A stretch of DNA of 33,008 nucleotides from DASUTW01 sp035513995 (lineage in GTDB: Bacteria > Actinomycetota > UBA4738 > CALAEC01): NCBI GenBank assembly GCA_035513995.1, contig DATKBL010000075.1, positions 1 through 33,008 of the forward strand, written 5' to 3'. Under the pieces are notes generated by a model. It was given only the letters and a program-made list of their open reading frames with translations. It was not told the DNA's origin and did not search any database. Positions 31,277 to 33,008 of this stretch are shown here, piece after piece. The number at the start of each line of letters is the position of its first letter. Position 1 is the first letter of the stretch. Position numbers and translations under genes: made by a program.

Positions 31277-31696
31277 ATGCTCAGCCGACTGCTGAGGCCC
31301 AAGCGGGTCGTCCGCGCACACTGCGACCTCCCGTGCGGCGTCTACGATCCGGCGCAGGCGCGGATCGAGGCCGAATCCGTCCAGAAGATCCAGGAGAAGT
31401 ACCAGGACGCCGAGGCTCAGAAGAAGCCCTCCGAGACCGTGGAGGAGTTCCAGACGCGGTGCGTCCTGATCAAGGAGCACCGCGCCGACCTCGTGAAGCA
31501 CCACCTGTGGGTCCTGTGGACCGACTACTTCAAGCCGGAGCACCTCGAGCGGTACCCCGATCTCCACGACCTCTTCTGGAGGGCCACCAAGGCCGCGGGT
31601 GAGGCCAAGAAGTCCGCGGACCCGAAGCAAGGCCAGGAGCTCCTGGACCTCATCGGGGAGATCGACAAGATCTTCTGGGAGACGAAGAAGGGCTGA
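31277..31696 (+). CDS. sodN: Nickel superoxide dismutase (precursor)
   Basis: 139-residue precursor. It dismutates superoxide to oxygen and hydrogen peroxide in the cytoplasm. ATG 31277 is set by AAGGAGG eight bases upstream. A 14-residue propeptide (MLSRLLRPKRVVRA) precedes the nickel hook HCDLPCGVYDP. After cleavage His1, Cys2 and Cys6 of the mature protein (His15, Cys16, Cys20 here) bind nickel. The rest matches the helical NiSOD fold (AQARIEAESVQKIQEKYQ, VLIKEHRADLVKHH, LWVLWTDYFKPEHLERYP, IGEIDKIFWETKKG). A short insertion around residues 45-58 makes it slightly longer than the Streptomyces form I recall. The maturation protease sodX is divergent next door; a strong hairpin follows the stop. 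Confidence 0.97.
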   Translation: MLSRLLRPKRVVRAHCDLPCGVYDPAQARIEAESVQKIQEKYQDAEAQKKPSETVEEFQTRCVLIKEHRADLVKHHLWVLWTDYFKPEHLERYPDLHDLFWRATKAAGEAKKSADPKQGQELLDLIGEIDKIFWETKKG

Positions 31697-31701
31697 GCGA
31701 G

Positions 31702-31738
31702 CGGCGGGGCCGGGGGTCCGTGACCCCCGGCCCCGCCG
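31702..31738. terminator. 17-bp hairpin between sodN and the KGG gene
   Basis: A perfect inverted repeat with 17-base arms (31702-31718 and 31722-31738) and a 3-base loop CGT, the strongest hairpin in the window. It lies five bases after the sodN stop and 22 before the stop of the convergent KGG gene, so it can serve both. There is no T-run. Confidence 0.75.
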
Positions 31739-31760
31739 ATGACGTCTGGATGCGGCTCCG

Positions 31761-31946
31761 CTACCTCGAGCCGCCCTTCCTGCCGATCTTCTGGTAGAAC
31801 TCCACGCCGTAGCGCTTCTTCGTGGTCTGGCCGCCCTTCTTGCCGCCGCGGCGTCCGATCTCCTGGTAGAAGTCGCTGCCGTACTTCCTCTTCGTGGAGA
31901 GCCCGCCGCGCCGGCCAGCCTCCGCTCGCGTCATCCGCTTCGCCAA
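31761..31946 (-). CDS. KGG-repeat stress protein (Con-10-like)
   Basis: 61 residues from TTG 31946 with AAGGAGGGG upstream. Two copies of the KGG motif (GRRGGLSTKRKYGSDFYQEI and GKKGGQTTKKRYGVEFYQKI, then GRKGGSR) make a small, very basic, Gly-rich protein. Such proteins (Con-10 in fungi, GsiB-like in bacteria) are induced by stress or desiccation; the molecular role is unclear. The neighbouring sodN also suggests a stress theme, but the two are convergent and not in one operon. Confidence 0.9.
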   Translation of the reverse strand: MAKRMTRAEAGRRGGLSTKRKYGSDFYQEIGRRGGKKGGQTTKKRYGVEFYQKIGRKGGSR

Positions 31947-32069
31947 CTTCGTCCCCTCCTTCGCTCAAGGCTCGCACGCCTACAGGTACCCCGCGCTTGC
32001 CTCGACAAACCCGCCGCGGATCCCGGGCGCGTAAAGGAAGCGAGGCATCGGGCCGATGAAGAAACGGAC

Positions 32070-33008
32070 ATGAAGGTCCAGGAGTATCTCGCGTTCATGG
32101 TGGAGGCCGAGGCGTCCGACCTGCACCTGAAGGTCGGCCTCCCCGCGGTGATCCGCGTCAACGGCGTGCTGCACCGCACGCACTTCCAGCCGCTGTCGGA
32201 CGAGGACACGGAACGGCTGGCTCTCGAGCTGATCCCGGAGAACCGCGTTCCCCAGTTCGAGGCGGGCAAGGAGATCGACCTCGGATACACGATGCCCGGC
32301 GGGAGCAGGTTCCGCGTGAACGTCTACCGGCAGCGGGGGCACGTGAGCGTGGCGATCCGCCTGGTGCGGACCCGCATCCCATCCTTCGAGGAGCTGATGC
32401 TCCCCGAGGGGGCTCAGCTGCTCGCGAAGGAGCCGCGAGGCCTCGTCCTGGTGACGGGCCCGGCCGGGACCGGCAAGACCACGACGATCGCCGCGATGCT
32501 CGGATGGATCAATCAGAACCGACGGGTCCACATCATCACGATCGAGGACCCGATCGAGGTGCTCCACGAGGATCTCCAGGCGGTGGTGGAGCAGCGGGAG
32601 CTCGGCGTCGACACCGATTCCTACGCGGCGGCGCTCCGGGCGGCGCTCCGTCAGGACCCCGACGTGATCTTCATCGGCGAGATCCGCGACCGCGACACGG
32701 TGGAGGCTGCGATCCAGGCGGCCGAGACCGGCCACATGGTGATCGCGACCCTCCACACCCTCGACGCCACCGAGACCGTGAACCGCGTGATCGATCTCTT
32801 CCCTGCGGAGATCCAACAGCAGGCCCGCGTGGCGCTCGCCGCGGGGCTCAAGGGCGTCCTCTCGCAGCGCCTCCTCCCCAGGGCGGATGAGGAAGGAAGG
32901 GTCCCGGCCGTCGAGGTGATGATCAACACCGGTCGCGTGGCCGAGCGGATCGTCGACCCCGAGCAGACCTTCACGATCCCCGACGTCATGGCCGAGGGCG
33001 ACTTCTAC
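32070..33008 (+). CDS. pilT: Type IV pilus retraction ATPase PilT (partial)
   Basis: First 313 codons, with the 3' end beyond the window. Hexameric motor ATPase that powers pilus retraction or twitching. The N-terminal domain has EAEASDLHLKVGLPAVIRVNG (12-32 region). The ATPase core has Walker A GPAGTGKTT (130-138), Asp box ITIEDPIEVLHED (156-168), Walker B DPDVIFIGEIRD (196-207) and His box TGHMVIATLHT (220-230). GVLSQRLLPRADEEGRVPAVEVMIN follows as in PilT. The Asp-box and His-box wording fits PilT better than PilB or GspE, and there is no N-terminal PilB extension. ATG 32070 is the best start although its ribosome site is weak. The gap 31947-32069 shows no other gene. Confidence 0.87.
   Translation, partial: MKVQEYLAFMVEAEASDLHLKVGLPAVIRVNGVLHRTHFQPLSDEDTERLALELIPENRVPQFEAGKEIDLGYTMPGGSRFRVNVYRQRGHVSVAIRLVRTRIPSFEELMLPEGAQLLAKEPRGLVLVTGPAGTGKTTTIAAMLGWINQNRRVHIITIEDPIEVLHEDLQAVVEQRELGVDTDSYAAALRAALRQDPDVIFIGEIRDRDTVEAAIQAAETGHMVIATLHTLDATETVNRVIDLFPAEIQQQARVALAAGLKGVLSQRLLPRADEEGRVPAVEVMINTGRVAERIVDPEQTFTIPDVMAEGDFY

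Noticed and set aside
31277..31318. Twin-arginine or Sec signal peptide on SodN
   Set aside because: The short basic N-terminus is the known NiSOD propeptide, lacks a hydrophobic core, and is followed directly by the nickel hook.
1..33008. Mobile elements, prophage or defence island
   Set aside because: No transposase, integrase, terminal inverted repeats, toxin-antitoxin pair, restriction system or cas gene was found; genes are housekeeping, transport and envelope functions with even base composition by eye.

Overview
The window is very GC-rich DNA, densely packed with genes on both strands, with many GTG/TTG starts and 4-base start/stop overlaps. Several features point to an actinobacterium (Actinomycetota), probably from a deep-branching or uncultured lineage: a thymidylate kinase fused to an MFS transporter between topA and holB, a KimA-like permease next to two TrkA proteins and an OB-fold gene (the order I recall from mycobacteria), a PadR-ino1 pair, a deazaflavin (F420)-type oxidoreductase, a nickel superoxide dismutase with its maturation protease, a class E-like sortase and a tRNA without encoded CCA. 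The genus cannot be told from the sequence alone. I see no insertion sequences, prophage, CRISPR array or obvious foreign island.

Layout. 1-4.0 kb: a cut-off membrane protein and three exported proteins (Calx-beta/lamin-tail, RTX-repeat, endonuclease/exonuclease/phosphatase fold). 4.1-4.5 kb: tRNA-Thr(CGT) and a possible tiny gene. 4.5-9.9 kb: replication operon topA > MFS-tmk > holB (minus). 10.0-11.2 kb: DedA membrane protein and HD hydrolase, convergent. 11.2-15.3 kb: potassium module, with a KimA-like transporter (minus) divergent from two TrkA/RCK genes (plus), then a small OB-fold gene. 15.3-17.6 kb: membrane pyrophosphatase hppA, upstream of and probably cotranscribed with the OB-fold gene. 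17.7-20.4 kb: a membrane-anchored protein of unknown role, an LCP family protein and convergent TerC. 20.4-23.6 kb: an MrfA/Hrq1-type helicase, a LOG-like (TIGR00725) protein and a Ddn-like oxidoreductase, coupled by GTGA overlaps. 23.6-27.5 kb (minus): sortase, an alkaline-phosphatase-fold phosphodiesterase and a polysaccharide flippase. 27.6-30.8 kb: PadR regulator with a repeated operator, ino1, and an MFS transporter with an extra C-terminal soluble domain. 30.8-32 kb: sodX and sodN (divergent) and a KGG stress protein. 32.07 kb to the right edge: pilT, cut off.

Two patterns run through the window. First, many genes have a TANNNT -10 box ending only 6-10 bases before the start codon, as expected for leaderless mRNAs; genes with a clear Shine-Dalgarno sequence lack this arrangement. 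Second, three of the seven convergent pairs of well-supported genes end on a shared palindromic CTAG, so both TAG stops lie in the same four bases.

The strongest functional groups are the replication operon, the potassium/pyrophosphatase region, the NiSOD maturation pair with a 14-bp palindrome over the sodX promoter, and the helicase-LOG-Ddn operon, whose joint role is not known to me. I found no clear wholly new defence or mobile system; the best candidates for novelty are those gene associations and the two MFS fusions.
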